Part shown: one piece after another, positions 7,521-17,446 of the stretch
Numbering within the stretch: the first letter of the stretch is position 1
Layout of the letters: the number at the start of each line of letters is the position of its first letter
Assembly: GCA_020073395.1 (NCBI GenBank)
Contig: JAIQFF010000053.1
Span: 1-46,946, forward strand
DNA length: 46,946 nt
Direction: 5' to 3'
Source: Terriglobia bacterium
GTDB lineage: Bacteria; Acidobacteriota; Terriglobia; Terriglobales; Acidobacteriaceae
Made by a program: the position numbers and the translations under genes
Notes under the pieces: generated by a model
The model's database searches: none
Told to the model about the DNA's origin: nothing
The model's input: only the letters and a program-made list of their open reading frames with translations

Positions 7521-8102
7521 TCAGGCAGCTTTGCCGACCTCCTGCGCGCCTTCAACTTCGACCAGTTCGCCGGAATGCACGTCGTAGATGAAGCCGTTGA
7601 TCGGGATGTTCTTCGGGACCAGGGGATGCTTGCGGATGCGCGCGACATCGTCGATCACGGCCTGCTTTGGGTCCGAGATCGTCAGCCACTCGATGTACTC
7701 GCCGGCGCGCGATCCTGGACCTTTACCGACGTCACGGAAGCCGCTCGAGGTGAGCTGCGCGGTTTCCAGGCTTGAGGCCAGCAGGCCACGCATTACTTCG
7801 TTGGTGAAGAACTCCATGCCGCAGTTGGTGTGATGAATGACGAAAAATTCCTGGGTGCCGAGCAGTTTGTAGCTGATGACCAGGGAGCGGATCGCGTCAT
7901 CGCTGGCGCGCCCGCCGGCGTTGCGAATAACGTGCGCATCCCCCTCGCTGAGGCCGGCACACTTGGCGGGATCGAGCCGGGCGTCCATGCAAGTCAGAAT
8001 GGCAAACCGGCGTGCCGGAGGAAGACCGAGCTTCCCTTTATCGCCAAAGCTGGCAGCGTATTTGCGGTTGGACTCGAGTACTTCAGTGAGGATCTTGCTC
8101 AT
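7521..8102 (-). CDS. Beta-class carbonic anhydrase
   Basis: The 193-residue protein catalyses reversible hydration of CO2 to bicarbonate in the cytoplasm. It carries the beta-class zinc site: Cys38 in 'CMDARLD' with the Asp40/Arg42 dyad, then His91 and Cys94 in 'HHTNCG'. '[18 protein letters not shown]' is also typical. The length fits the short bacterial subtype. A near-ideal AAGGAGAT lies just upstream of ATG 8102. It is transcribed alone, divergent from the pilin-like gene, with a structured region behind it. Confidence 0.95.
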   Translation of the reverse strand: MSKILTEVLESNRKYAASFGDKGKLGLPPARRFAILTCMDARLDPAKCAGLSEGDAHVIRNAGGRASDDAIRSLVISYKLLGTQEFFVIHHTNCGMEFFTNEVMRGLLASSLETAQLTSSGFRDVGKGPGSRAGEYIEWLTISDPKQAVIDDVARIRKHPLVPKNIPINGFIYDVHSGELVEVEGAQEVGKAA

Positions 8103-8322
8103 GGGGGATCTCCTTTGTTTAAGCGGCGGGTGTGCTCGCCAGGATCACTTCGCCATTAATGGGAACCGATTTTAGCAACTAAATGTCGATAGAGCTACCC
8201 GGCAATGAGGGCGCGGATCGGCCCCCACTCCGTGGGCCCGCGATTCAGCCGCAGGGCCTCGCACTCTGGTTACTTGTCCCCAGAGCGGTTTCGCTATGCA
8301 ATGACGGTATGGGGAGGGAGTT

Positions 8323-8703
8323 ATGGGTCGAGCCTTTGGTTTCTTAGGCACCATCATTGTGATGGCGGTCGGTATGTACATCTATTCCATCCAGTTGAAG
8401 GATGCTACTGCAACTGGCGGGGCCAGCACTCCAACCGGAACGGCGAACATCATGGGGGTCAAGAATGATCTGATCAGCATTGCCAACGCCGAACGGGGAT
8501 ATTTTGCCACAGAACAAAAATACGCCTCTCTCGATGAGTTGGTTTCGGCGAAATACATTACGATTGAGAGACAGCGGCCTCCTTACACTTACGATGTCGA
8601 GACCACTTCCAGCGGCTTTCGTGTGACCGCCACCCGCGACAGTGCCGGCGCTCCGGCGCAACTCTGGATCGACGAAACCATGCAGGTCCGGTCTTCGAAT
8701 TAA
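8323..8703 (+). CDS. Type IV pilin/type II secretion pseudopilin-like protein
   Basis: The 126-residue product has an N-terminal hydrophobic helix (about residues 4-22) and a globular part of the kind seen in small pseudopilin-like proteins: 'VKNDLISIANAERGYFATEQKYASLDELVSAKYI' spans the conserved helix, and 'YTYDVETTSSGFRVTAT' the beta-sheet. A canonical prepilin peptidase site (G|FTLIE) is not present, so processing is uncertain. GGGAGGGAG just upstream of ATG 8323 is a strong ribosome binding site. It is probably membrane-anchored with the domain outside. No pilus assembly genes are nearby. Confidence 0.65.
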   Translation: MGRAFGFLGTIIVMAVGMYIYSIQLKDATATGGASTPTGTANIMGVKNDLISIANAERGYFATEQKYASLDELVSAKYITIERQRPPYTYDVETTSSGFRVTATRDSAGAPAQLWIDETMQVRSSN

Positions 8704-8817
8704 GAAAATGTTGACGGCCCCGCCGCGTGTTCATTGACTTCTTCCCGCTTCCTTCTGCATTGATCACAAGACGCTGACCGTGATTTGATGCGTCGCTGTA
8801 TGATCTACCGATCAGCG

Positions 8818-9807
8818 ATGACCAGACCCATAAAACGCATCCTGGTTACCGGAGCTGCGGGCAAAGTAGGCAGCCATTTCATTGCCCACATTTTGCAGTC
8901 TGATCAGGATGTGAGGATTCGGGCGTTATGCCACAACCGGATTCTGGAGCCGACAGAGCGGCTGGAGGTCGTCCGCGGAAGTATCTCGGACCGGGCTGCT
9001 GTCCATGCGGCCATGCAGGGAATCACCCATGTTATGCATTGCGCTACCTGCAAGGAAACTCCGGATGACGTGATGGACGTGACGGTCAAGGGCCTGTTCT
9101 GGCTGTTGGAAGAGTGCCGTAACAGTACGGCTTTCAAACAGATCATTCTCATCGGTGGCGATGCCGCACTGGGACATTTCTTCTATCCTCATCCCGTGCC
9201 GATCACCGAACAGCAGAAACACAGCGCCTATCCGGGCTGCTATGCGCTCTCCAAAGTTCTCGAAGAGGTGATGCTGGAGCAATACTTCATCCAGTATGAC
9301 CTCTCAGGTTGTTGTTTGAGAGCACCCTGGATCATGGAGAAGGACGATTTTAAATATTCGCTGTCCTTCGGCGAGGACGTTTTCGGGGGACCACGATGGC
9401 GCGACCTGGTGGGTGCCAAGCGCGCCGACGAGTACGTGAAAAGCGGCGCGGTGCCGCTGATGCTTGACCCGAAGGGGAAGCCGGTGCAGCGCAACTTCGT
9501 GCACGTCAGTGATCTGGTGGAGGCGATCGTCGTGTCACTCGATCATCCCAAGACTCATCAGCAGACCTTTAATATCTGCATGGACGAACCCGTGGATTAC
9601 CAGCGCGTAGCCGACTATCTGAACCAGACCCGAGGGCTTCCCACGGTTGAGATCGAAACTCCATTCTGGTCAACCTGGCTGGACAACACCAAAGCGAAAT
9701 TCCTGCTGGGCTGGAGACCGGCTTTCGATCTGAAGCGCCTGATCGAAGAAGCCTGGACCTATCAGCGAAGCGAAGCCGATCCCCGCCGGGTCTGGTATCC
9801 GGGATAG
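8818..9807 (+). CDS. NAD(P)-dependent epimerase/dehydratase (extended SDR)
   Basis: The 329-residue protein has the extended-SDR cofactor motif 'VTGAAGKVG' (residues 10-18) and the catalytic Tyr142-x3-Lys146 in 'YALSK'. The C-terminus ('FNICMDEPVDYQRVADYLN', 'AKFLLGWRPAFDLKRLIEEAW') is typical of sugar-nucleotide epimerases and sugar-lactone-forming dehydrogenases. It begins the cluster whose next gene, a lactonase, starts 21 nt after its stop, so an oxidised sugar or sugar lactone is a likely substrate. ATG 8818 fits the family's N-terminus; upstream in-frame starts at 8788 and 8800 cannot be excluded, and no clear ribosome binding site decides. Confidence 0.82.
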   Translation: MTRPIKRILVTGAAGKVGSHFIAHILQSDQDVRIRALCHNRILEPTERLEVVRGSISDRAAVHAAMQGITHVMHCATCKETPDDVMDVTVKGLFWLLEECRNSTAFKQIILIGGDAALGHFFYPHPVPITEQQKHSAYPGCYALSKVLEEVMLEQYFIQYDLSGCCLRAPWIMEKDDFKYSLSFGEDVFGGPRWRDLVGAKRADEYVKSGAVPLMLDPKGKPVQRNFVHVSDLVEAIVVSLDHPKTHQQTFNICMDEPVDYQRVADYLNQTRGLPTVEIETPFWSTWLDNTKAKFLLGWRPAFDLKRLIEEAWTYQRSEADPRRVWYPG

Positions 9808-9828
9808 TGCCTGGAATGTTCAACCACC

Positions 9829-10677
9829 ATGCACATTGACGCTCATCAGCACTTCTGGGTCTATGATCCGCGCGAGTATGGCTGGATTGACGATTTGATG
9901 GCAGCGCTGCGCCGTGATTTCCTCCCTGAGGCTCTGAAACCCGAACTGGAGCGAGCCGGTTTTCAGGGGTGCGTTGCGGTACAAGCGCAGCAAACGATTG
10001 AGGAGACGCGGTGGCTTCTTGAACTGGCTGCTTCGTCGCCATTTATTCTGGGAGTGGTGGGCTGGGTTGACTTGCAGTCTCCACTGGTCAGGTCACAGTT
10101 GCAGGCCTTTGCTGGAAATCCAAAGCTAATTGGGGTTCGCCACGTGGTGCAGGGCGAGCCCGACGATCGATTCTTGTTGCGACCTGAATTTCTTCGCGGC
10201 ATTTCTGTTCTGGAAGAGTTCGATCTAGCGTACGACATTCTGATCTATACCAAGCATCTTCCGGTAGCAGCGGAGTTCGTGCGGCAGTTTCCCCGCCAGC
10301 GTTTTGTGCTCGACCACATGGCCAAACCTCCAATCAAGAGCGCGAGTTTGCAGCCCTGGGCGCGCGGTATCCGGGAGCTAGCGGCGTTTCCGAATGTCTT
10401 CGCCAAATTGTCAGGATTGGTGACGGAAGCGGACTGGCAGCAGTGGAAGCCCGAGCACCTGGCGCCATACCTCGATGTTGCCTTCGAATGCTTTGGAGCG
10501 GAGCGCTTGCTGATTGGATCTGATTGGCCGGTGTGCACAGTGGCGGCGTCCTATTCTCGGGCCGTGGGAGTGGTGAAAGATTATCTGGCCCGATATTCAC
10601 CCCAAGATCAGCAGGCAGTCATGGGAGGCAACGCGCAACGATTTTGGAAGTTGAAACCGCCGCCAGTGCGCGGCTAG
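9829..10677 (+). CDS. Amidohydrolase of the L-fuconolactonase/rhamnonolactonase type (COG3618)
   Basis: The 282-residue TIM-barrel hydrolase has the opening metal motif 'IDAHQHFW' (His6, His8), 'RHVVQGEPDDRFLL' in the middle, 'FVLDHMAKPPIK', 'NVFAKLSGLVTEA' and the final metal Asp232 in 'LIGSDWPVC'. This is the amidohydrolase_2 lactonase pattern. Relatives open L-fucono-1,5-lactone or L-rhamnono-1,4-lactone to the free sugar acid. The genes that follow (dehydratase and two SDRs) make L-fuconolactone the more likely substrate. It is tightly spaced behind the epimerase-like gene. The assignment to fucose is inference. Confidence 0.85.
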   Translation: MHIDAHQHFWVYDPREYGWIDDLMAALRRDFLPEALKPELERAGFQGCVAVQAQQTIEETRWLLELAASSPFILGVVGWVDLQSPLVRSQLQAFAGNPKLIGVRHVVQGEPDDRFLLRPEFLRGISVLEEFDLAYDILIYTKHLPVAAEFVRQFPRQRFVLDHMAKPPIKSASLQPWARGIRELAAFPNVFAKLSGLVTEADWQQWKPEHLAPYLDVAFECFGAERLLIGSDWPVCTVAASYSRAVGVVKDYLARYSPQDQQAVMGGNAQRFWKLKPPPVRG

Positions 10678-10731
10678 GGCTGGTCTCGTAGACGATTTGT
10701 CCCCGCCGGTCAGCCCTGATTCACCACTCTT

Positions 10732-10842
10732 GGCGTCCTTTGCAGCCTTCTTTGCGAACTTTGCGGTTTAAGATTTGTGAACGATTTAGACGATCGAAGC
10801 TTTACCGCAAAGGGCGCAAGGAGCCGCAAAAGGACGCAAAGA
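10732..10842. repeat. Large imperfect inverted repeat built on 'CTTTGCGGT/ACCGCAAAG'
   Basis: The left arm (10732-10772) reads as several CTTTGC/GCGTCCTTTGC units; the right arm (10797-10842) is its imperfect reverse complement ('ACCGCAAAGGGCGCAAGG', 'CCGCAAAAGGACGCAAAG'). The arms flank about 24 nt. The whole lies in the 243-nt gap between the lactonase and dehydratase genes. The unit is recognisable as a widely scattered intergenic repeat type in soil bacteria (from memory). No gene is present in the gap. Confidence 0.65.
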
Positions 10843-10920
10843 AAACCAGCACTGTCAGGACACTAACAGGGCATCCATGGGATGAGTTCTTCTGAGATGT
10901 CTGTTCTACAATAGGCAACG

Positions 10921-12570
10921 ATGCCCGACCGGGTTCTGCAACTCGATTCCAGGGACAACGTCCTAATTGCGCTTACCGACCTCAATCAAGGCGAGCAAAT
11001 TGAATTCGCCGGCAGAACCTACCCACTGGTTTCGAGTGTTCCCGCTAAACATAAGTTCGCAACGCAAGACCTGGCTGCCGGCGCCGGCGTGATCATGTAC
11101 GGCGTGCTGGTGGGCCAAGCCGCCAAGGCTGTCAGCCGGGGTGAGAGGCTGACCACCAGCAACGTTCAGCACCAGACTTCTGATTTCCACGAGCAGTCGG
11201 CCCAGTATCGCTGGGAACCGCCTGATGTTTCGCGCTGGAAGGACCGGAGTTTTCTGGGTTATGCGAGGCCCGACGGCCAGGTCGGCACACGCAACTACTG
11301 GCTGGTGGTTCCGCTGGTGTTCTGCGAAAACAGAAACATCGGCGTTCTGAAGCAGGCCTTTGAGGAGGAGCTGGGTTTTGCCGCGCCGCAAATCTACCGA
11401 CGCCAGGTGGCTGAACTGGCGAAGCTCTATCGGGAAGGCAAACTGGATGCCGCCGGAAGTCGAAGCCCATCCGGGAACGGCCCGGAGCCACGGCCGTCCC
11501 GGGTATTTGAGAATATTGACGGCATCAAGTTCCTGCTGCATGAAGGCGGATGCGGCGGCACGCGGGAAGACGCCAACAATCTGTGCGGGCTGATTGCGGG
11601 ATACATAAACCATCCCAACGTGGCTGGAGCGACGGTCCTCAGCCTGGGTTGCCAGAACGCTCAGATCGGAATATTGCGCAACCAGATTGAGAAGCGCAAT
11701 CCGAATCTCAATAAGCCTGTCATCATTCTGGAGCAGCAACAAAGCGGCACGGAATCTACCATGCTGTCCGACGCCATCCGGCAGACGTTTCTTGGGTTAG
11801 TCGATGCCAACAAGGCCAGGCGTTCGCCCGCCAAGCTTTTTCATCTGTGTCTGGGGTTGAAATGCGGTGGATCGGACGGATTCTCAGGCCTCTCGGCCAA
11901 TCCTGCCATCGGACATACTGCCGATCTTCTGGTAGCACTCGGGGGCCGCGCGATTCTTTCGGAATTTCCGGAATTGTGCGGAGTGGAGCAGGAGCTGATC
12001 AATCGCGCCACGCGAAAGGAAGTCTCAGACCGGTTTGTGAAGTTGATGCGAGACTATCAGGCCCGCGCCCGCTCGGTCGGGTCCGGCTTCGAGATGAATC
12101 CGTCTCCCGGAAACATTCGCGACGGACTGCTTACTGACGCCATGAAGTCGGCGGGTGCAGCGAAAAAGGGTGGGACTTCTCCGGTGACGGCAGTGCTGGA
12201 CTATCCGGAATATTCGACCGTGCCGGGACTGCACCTGCAGTGCACTCCGGGGAATGATGTGGAATGCGTGACCGCACAAGTGGGCGCGGGAGCGAGCGTG
12301 GTCCTGTTTACGACCGGCCTGGGCACGCCGACTGGAAATCCGATCACTCCGGTGGTGAAGTTGTCCACCAATTCGTCCCTGGCCCAGCGCATGAATGACA
12401 TTATTGATATCGACACTGGCGGCGTAGTTTCAGGCGAGACCACCATCGAGCGCATGGGCGAAGAAATCCTGGAACTGGTGATCAAGGTGGCCAGCGGCGA
12501 GACCAGGACGAAGGCCGAGCTGAATGCTCAGAATGATTTCATCCCGTGGAAGAGAGGCGTCTCGCTCTGA
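10921..12570 (+). CDS. UxaA-family sugar-acid dehydratase (altronate/fuconate type)
   Basis: The 549-residue protein has an N-terminal SAF domain ('HKFATQDLAAGAGVIMYGVLVG') and the galactarate/altronate dehydratase core: 'GYARPDGQVGTRNYW', 'LHEGGCGGTRED', 'SLGCQNAQIGILRNQ', 'GLKCGGSDGFSGLSANPAIG' and the C-terminal 'VLFTTGLGTPTGNPITPV'. Cysteines in these motifs are the likely metal or iron-sulfur ligands. UxaA dehydrates D-altronate to 2-keto-3-deoxygluconate. Here the neighbours are a fuconolactonase and two SDRs, so L-fuconate dehydration to 2-keto-3-deoxy-L-fuconate is the preferred inference. A low-complexity linker at about residues 178-196 is encoded by a hairpin (11471-11502). Its end overlaps the next gene by 25 nt. 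Confidence 0.86.
   Translation: MPDRVLQLDSRDNVLIALTDLNQGEQIEFAGRTYPLVSSVPAKHKFATQDLAAGAGVIMYGVLVGQAAKAVSRGERLTTSNVQHQTSDFHEQSAQYRWEPPDVSRWKDRSFLGYARPDGQVGTRNYWLVVPLVFCENRNIGVLKQAFEEELGFAAPQIYRRQVAELAKLYREGKLDAAGSRSPSGNGPEPRPSRVFENIDGIKFLLHEGGCGGTREDANNLCGLIAGYINHPNVAGATVLSLGCQNAQIGILRNQIEKRNPNLNKPVIILEQQQSGTESTMLSDAIRQTFLGLVDANKARRSPAKLFHLCLGLKCGGSDGFSGLSANPAIGHTADLLVALGGRAILSEFPELCGVEQELINRATRKEVSDRFVKLMRDYQARARSVGSGFEMNPSPGNIRDGLLTDAMKSAGAAKKGGTSPVTAVLDYPEYSTVPGLHLQCTPGNDVECVTAQVGAGASVVLFTTGLGTPTGNPITPVVKLSTNSSLAQRMNDIIDIDTGGVVSGETTIERMGEEILELVIKVASGETRTKAELNAQNDFIPWKRGVSL
11471..11502. repeat. REP-like hairpin inside the UxaA-family gene
   Basis: CCGGGAACGGCC (11471-11482) pairs with GGCCGTCCCGG (11492-11502), with a one-base bulge. 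It encodes part of the Ser/Pro/Gly/Arg linker 'GSRSPSGNGPEPRPSR', which looks added to the conserved fold. Confidence 0.45.
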
Positions 12571-13361
12571 GTCAAGCGGAAGGCAAGACCAATCTCAGAC
12601 TCGACGGCAAAGTTGCCGTGGTTACCGGCGGCGGCAGCGGCATTGGACAGGCCGTGGCAATAAAGTTTGCCGCTCACGGGGCTGCGGTGCGCGTCCTGGA
12701 TGTGACTCTCAGGGCCGCGGAAGAGACTTGTCGGCAGATCACTTCAGACGGGGGAGAAGCTGCCGCCTGTGCCTGTGATGTCACCGACCAGAAACAGGTG
12801 AAGGACACCTTCGCAAGACTGGCCGCGCAAGGGCCGGTATCGATTCTGGTGAACAATGCGGGGATCTCCCACATTGGCACGGTCGAGAGCACGACGGAGG
12901 AAGACTTTGACCGCGTTTTTCGCGTGAATGTGAAGGGCTACTACAACTGCATGCAGGCTGCGGTTGCCGCCATGAAGAGGAATGGGGGCGTGATCCTGAA
13001 CATGGCATCGATTGCCGGTTCGGTTGGGCTCGCCGACCGGTTTGCCTATTCCATGAGCAAAGCCGCCGTGATCTCGATGACTTATTCCGTCGCGCGAGAT
13101 TGTCTGACTTACAAGATCCGTTGCAATTGCATCTCGCCGGCCCGGGTGCACACTCCGTTTGTCGATAACTATCTGCGCAATACTTATCCCGGGCGCGAAC
13201 GGGAAATGTTCGAGAAATTGTCGCAGGCGCAGCCTATAGGAAGAATGGCGGAACCGGGCGAAATCGCTTCGCTGGCGCTTTTTCTGTGTTCGGATGAGGC
13301 ATCCTTTATTACAGGAGTGGACTATCCGATCGATGGAGGCTTTCTTAATCTCCACGGTTAA
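12546..13361 (+). CDS. SDR dehydrogenase, probably 2-keto-3-deoxy-L-fuconate dehydrogenase
   Basis: The 271-residue classical SDR has 'VTGGGSGIGQ' for NAD binding, 'LVNNAGISHIG', the catalytic Ser in 'MASIAGSVG' and Tyr-x3-Lys in 'YSMSKAAV', and ends 'GVDYPIDGGFLNLHG'. This C-terminus and its place after a fuconate-type dehydratase fit the dehydrogenase that oxidises 2-keto-3-deoxy-L-fuconate to the 2,4-diketo acid. The only usual start upstream of the Rossmann strand is GTG at 12546, inside the dehydratase gene, so translation is probably coupled through the 25-nt overlap. The substrate is inferred from context. Confidence 0.83.
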   Translation: MEERRLALSQAEGKTNLRLDGKVAVVTGGGSGIGQAVAIKFAAHGAAVRVLDVTLRAAEETCRQITSDGGEAAACACDVTDQKQVKDTFARLAAQGPVSILVNNAGISHIGTVESTTEEDFDRVFRVNVKGYYNCMQAAVAAMKRNGGVILNMASIAGSVGLADRFAYSMSKAAVISMTYSVARDCLTYKIRCNCISPARVHTPFVDNYLRNTYPGREREMFEKLSQAQPIGRMAEPGEIASLALFLCSDEASFITGVDYPIDGGFLNLHG

Positions 13362-13374
13362 CGCGCGGACCTGA

Positions 13375-14163
<789 letters not shown>

Positions 14164-14265
14164 AAAACGGGACTGAGGGCGTCAGACTTCGGACCTCGGA
14201 CGCTCGCGTGAAAAAGCGCAGATCGGTTGGGTGCCGTCCGCTACACTCTTCGCGAGGGCGAGTCT

Positions 14266-16305
14266 ATGGAAAAGTCAGGCCGTGTTAGGACGTACGTTTC
14301 GGGCAAGAGAATGTTTCTGGTCGGTATCGCAGGCTGTCTTTTCGCGGCGCTCGGTGGATTGCCGTTGGTCCCAGCGGCAGCGGCGCAGAACGCTTCGACC
14401 TCGCAGTACCCTTCATACCCCAGCGAAACGCCGAACCAGTTTGAGCCCAGGGCCGACACCTTTGACTACGTCAGGCACGAAGTGATGATTCCCATGCGCG
14501 ACGGAGTGAAACTGCACACCGTCATTCTGGTGCCGACGGGCGCCAAGGGCGCGCCTATCCTTCTGACGCGCACGCCTTATAGCGCAGATGAGCTCACCAG
14601 TCACGATCCCCGTGGAGGAGAGGAAACGAACGCTCCCTCCAGTTCCCACCTGGGCCCGATCCTGAATGGCTACGACAACGCTACGGAGGTGATCGTCGAA
14701 GGCGGCTACATCCGCGTGGTGCAGGACGTGCGCGGAAAATATGGATCCGAGGGCGACTACGTGATGAACCGTCCCTTGCACGGGCCGCAGAACCCGACTC
14801 CCGTCGATCATTCGACCGATACCTACGACACCATTGACTGGCTGGTGAAGAATGTCCCGGAAAGCAATGGCAAAGTCGGCATCCTGGGAATTTCATACGA
14901 CGGTTTTCTGCCCCTGATGGCGCTGGTCAATCCGCACCCGGCATTGAAAGTTGCGGTGCCGATGAACCCGATGGTCGATGGTTGGATGGGCGACGACTGG
15001 TTTCACTATGGCGCCTTCCGCCAGCAGAACATGTCTTATATTTACGAGCAGGAAGCAACGCGCAAGAACGACGCCAAGTGGTGGAGCAGCAACTTCGACG
15101 ACTACGACATGTTTATGCAGGCCGGGTCAGCAGGGGAACTGGGACGTATCCGCGGGCTCGAACAGGTCGGATTCTGGCGGAAGATCCTTGAGCATCCCAC
15201 TTACGACGCCTTCTGGCGCGACCAGGCCGTCGATCAGATCCTGGGGGCGCAACCTCTGAAGGTGCCGGTGATGCTGGTGCACAGCCTGTGGGACCAGGAA
15301 GACATCTATGGCGCGATCGCGGTTTACAAGGCCATCAAACCTAAGGACACGAACAACGATAAGGTTTTCCTGGTGATGGGCCCGTGGCATCACGGGCAGG
15401 AAATCGAGGACGGCAGCACTCTCGGGGCCGTGAAGTTCAACAGCGATACCGGACTCTATTTTCGCCAGAATATTCTGCGGCCATTCCTGGACCAGTATCT
15501 AAAGGATGGCTCGCCCAAGGCCGACGTCCCGCCCGTCACCGCTTTTGAAACCGGGACCGACACCTGGCAGCGTCTGTCCGCGTGGCCGGCCGGCTGCGCC
15601 AGCGGGTGCACTCTCCGGCCGACACCGCTCTATCTCACCGCCGGTTTGAAGCTGGGCTTCACCGTGCCGAAGTCCGGTGATGCAGAATTCGACGAGTACA
15701 CCTCCGATCCGGCCAAGCCGGTGCCCTTCCGCGCGCGCCCGATTCAACCGGTAGGTTACACAACCGGCTACACCTGGGCGCAATGGCTGGTGGACGATCA
15801 ACGCGAGGCGTCTGGCCGTCCGGATGTATTGGCCTTCGTCTCCGACACCTTACGAGCGCCGGTAAAAATCAGCGGGCAACCAGCGGCTAATCTGATCGCT
15901 TCGACCAGCGGCACCGACTCGGACTGGGTGGTGAAGGTGATCGACGTTTATCCCGACGAAGTGGCCGGCCAGGCGGCCATGGGAGGGTATCAGTTGATGG
16001 TTTCGGCCGATGTTTTTCGTGGCCGCTATCGCGAGAGTCTGGAGACAGCCAAGCCGATTGCCGCCGGCAAGCCGCTGCTATATCGTTTCGCGCTGCCCAC
16101 GGCAAATCATGTCTTTCTGCCCGGACACAAGATCATGGTGCAGATCCAGTCAAGCTGGTTCCCGCTGTACGACCGCAATCCGCAGACTTTCGTGCCCAGC
16201 ATCTTCTGGGCCAAACCCGGGGACTACCGGAAGGCGGTGCAGCGTGTTTACCACTCAAGCGACGAGGCCAGCTTCATCGAATTACCTCTGGTCACCACGC
16301 CTTAA
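14266..16305 (+). CDS. CocE/NonD-type S15 hydrolase (alpha-amino-acid ester hydrolase/glutaryl-7-ACA acylase-like)
   Basis: The 679-residue exported alpha/beta-hydrolase has a hydrophobic signal at about residues 17-40 and an N-terminal S15 domain. The catalytic Ser210 is in 'GISYDG', Asp343 in 'SLWDQED' and His376 in 'GPWHHG'. A C-terminal jelly-roll (X-Pro dipeptidyl-peptidase C-terminal type) includes 'VSDTLRAPVKISGQP'. 'LWDQEDIYGAI' matches the alpha-amino-acid ester hydrolase subgroup, which cleaves or transfers acyl groups on amino-acid esters and beta-lactam side chains. The natural substrate is unknown. GAGGG 7 nt upstream supports the ATG at 14266. It follows the sugar cluster after 102 nt and may not belong to it. 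Confidence 0.9.
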   Translation: MEKSGRVRTYVSGKRMFLVGIAGCLFAALGGLPLVPAAAAQNASTSQYPSYPSETPNQFEPRADTFDYVRHEVMIPMRDGVKLHTVILVPTGAKGAPILLTRTPYSADELTSHDPRGGEETNAPSSSHLGPILNGYDNATEVIVEGGYIRVVQDVRGKYGSEGDYVMNRPLHGPQNPTPVDHSTDTYDTIDWLVKNVPESNGKVGILGISYDGFLPLMALVNPHPALKVAVPMNPMVDGWMGDDWFHYGAFRQQNMSYIYEQEATRKNDAKWWSSNFDDYDMFMQAGSAGELGRIRGLEQVGFWRKILEHPTYDAFWRDQAVDQILGAQPLKVPVMLVHSLWDQEDIYGAIAVYKAIKPKDTNNDKVFLVMGPWHHGQEIEDGSTLGAVKFNSDTGLYFRQNILRPFLDQYLKDGSPKADVPPVTAFETGTDTWQRLSAWPAGCASGCTLRPTPLYLTAGLKLGFTVPKSGDAEFDEYTSDPAKPVPFRARPIQPVGYTTGYTWAQWLVDDQREASGRPDVLAFVSDTLRAPVKISGQPAANLIASTSGTDSDWVVKVIDVYPDEVAGQAAMGGYQLMVSADVFRGRYRESLETAKPIAAGKPLLYRFALPTANHVFLPGHKIMVQIQSSWFPLYDRNPQTFVPSIFWAKPGDYRKAVQRVYHSSDEASFIELPLVTTP

Positions 16306-16309
16306 GCGG

Positions 16310-16498
16310 TTACAGCATTCCGCCAGTCTGCACTTCGAGGATCGCGAGCGCCACCTCCAGTTTGTGGATGGCTTGCCCGATTTCGGGATGTTCCGCGACC
16401 TTGCCCTGCAGAGTCTTCAGCAGAGTGTGAGCTTCGGCGACGTGCTCAGCGGCTTGCCGCGCCCCGGAGTCCGGTTCTGATTCGCCTTGTGTTTGCAT
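16310..16498 (-). CDS. Small helical hypothetical protein
   Basis: The 62-residue protein appears to be two amphipathic helices ('AEHVAEAHTLLKTLQGKVAEHPEIGQAIHKLEVALAILEVQ', residues about 17-57), possibly a helical hairpin. ATG at 16498 is preceded by GAGG with a 6-nt spacer, a good site for so small a gene. It converges with the hydrolase, 4 nt from its stop. No family is recognised. Confidence 0.6.
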   Translation of the reverse strand: MQTQGESEPDSGARQAAEHVAEAHTLLKTLQGKVAEHPEIGQAIHKLEVALAILEVQTGGML

Positions 16499-16598
16499 TT
16501 GCGTCCTCTATTCGATTTTAAACCCTGCCGGGTTCGGGAATTGCCTAGTTGTGGTCTTGTTCTAGCTACGCACTCTTTCGCTAAGAGGCGGAAACTTC

Positions 16599-16811
16599 AT
16601 GATCACATTTTATGGCGTGGCCGAGCGCTCGGATGGCCGCAGGCTCACCATGCGAATAACCGCTTCCGACCGCGGATCGGCGCGAAAGACCGCCCAGGCC
16701 CGGCTCAACAACGATCGCAACGGGGTGGAATCGGTCACTGCGAAGAAAAAGTTGGGCCGGGACAACTTCACGGTAACTTCAGCCGATAGCGACTGCAGCC
16801 GGAGTTTTTAG
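16599..16811 (+). CDS. Small basic hypothetical protein
   Basis: The 70-residue product ('MITFYGVAERSDGRRLTMRI', then a Lys/Arg-rich region and a Ser-rich tail) looks like a small alpha/beta domain, basic in its middle. AGAGGCGG about 8 nt upstream supports ATG 16599. It converges with the MerR gene, 7 nt apart. Function unknown. Confidence 0.5.
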   Translation: MITFYGVAERSDGRRLTMRITASDRGSARKTAQARLNNDRNGVESVTAKKKLGRDNFTVTSADSDCSRSF

Positions 16812-16818
16812 CCTGGCG

Positions 16819-17217
16819 TTAACGCCGGGCTGAGAGCAGGGTGAGAATGTCCTTCAGTCCCTGTCGAATATATTTCAGCTCGGAAGTCGGACGCGCCGGA
16901 AAGGGCAGGGGATCCTGTTTCTTGTCGCTTTTGATCTCGGCCCGGAGATGTTGCCTCGCGCCGGGGATGGTGAACCCTTCTTCGTAAAGCAGTTGCTTGA
17001 TCCGCAGGGCGCTTTCGACGTCCTTGCGGCGATACATGCGCTGGCCGGTACTGCTCTTCACCGGCTTGAGTTGGGGAAATTCCGTTTCCCAGAATCGCAG
17101 CACGTAAGCCGGCAGGTGACACAGTCGGGAAACTTCTCCGATGCGGAAATAAAGTTTTTCAGGAATCAACACGTCGGTCGCAGCGGATTTGGCATTGGCT
17201 CGGGTTCGTGGGCTCAT
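16819..17217 (-). CDS. MerR-family transcriptional regulator
   Basis: The 132-residue protein has a MerR-type winged helix-turn-helix at about residues 22-95: '[33 protein letters not shown]', the second wing '[16 protein letters not shown]', and a short dimerisation helix with '[16 protein letters not shown]'. It has no C-terminal metal-binding cysteines, so it is not a metal sensor of the MerR/CueR kind. It is the MlrA-like type common in deltaproteobacteria and acidobacteria, with unknown ligand. The start could also be ATG 17238, seven codons upstream; neither has a strong ribosome binding site. Confidence 0.9.
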   Translation of the reverse strand: MSPRTRANAKSAATDVLIPEKLYFRIGEVSRLCHLPAYVLRFWETEFPQLKPVKSSTGQRMYRRKDVESALRIKQLLYEEGFTIPGARQHLRAEIKSDKKQDPLPFPARPTSELKYIRQGLKDILTLLSARR

Positions 17218-17446
17218 CTTGATTTCCAGAAGCCGCATTCAATCGCAGAGGCGTTCATTCCCATCCGCGTTTCTAGCATGACCGCGCCTCCGGGACAACC
17301 ACATTCTAAAGGAATCCGGAGTTTCTGGCCTTGGGTGATCAAGAAAGCAGCGAGAATTGGGAGCCTGGAGGGCCCTTCCAAGGTGGCGGGTGAGCGGTGT
17401 CGTACACTGGCGGCAGACTTGCTTAGCCTCAAATGTAGTCTGACTT

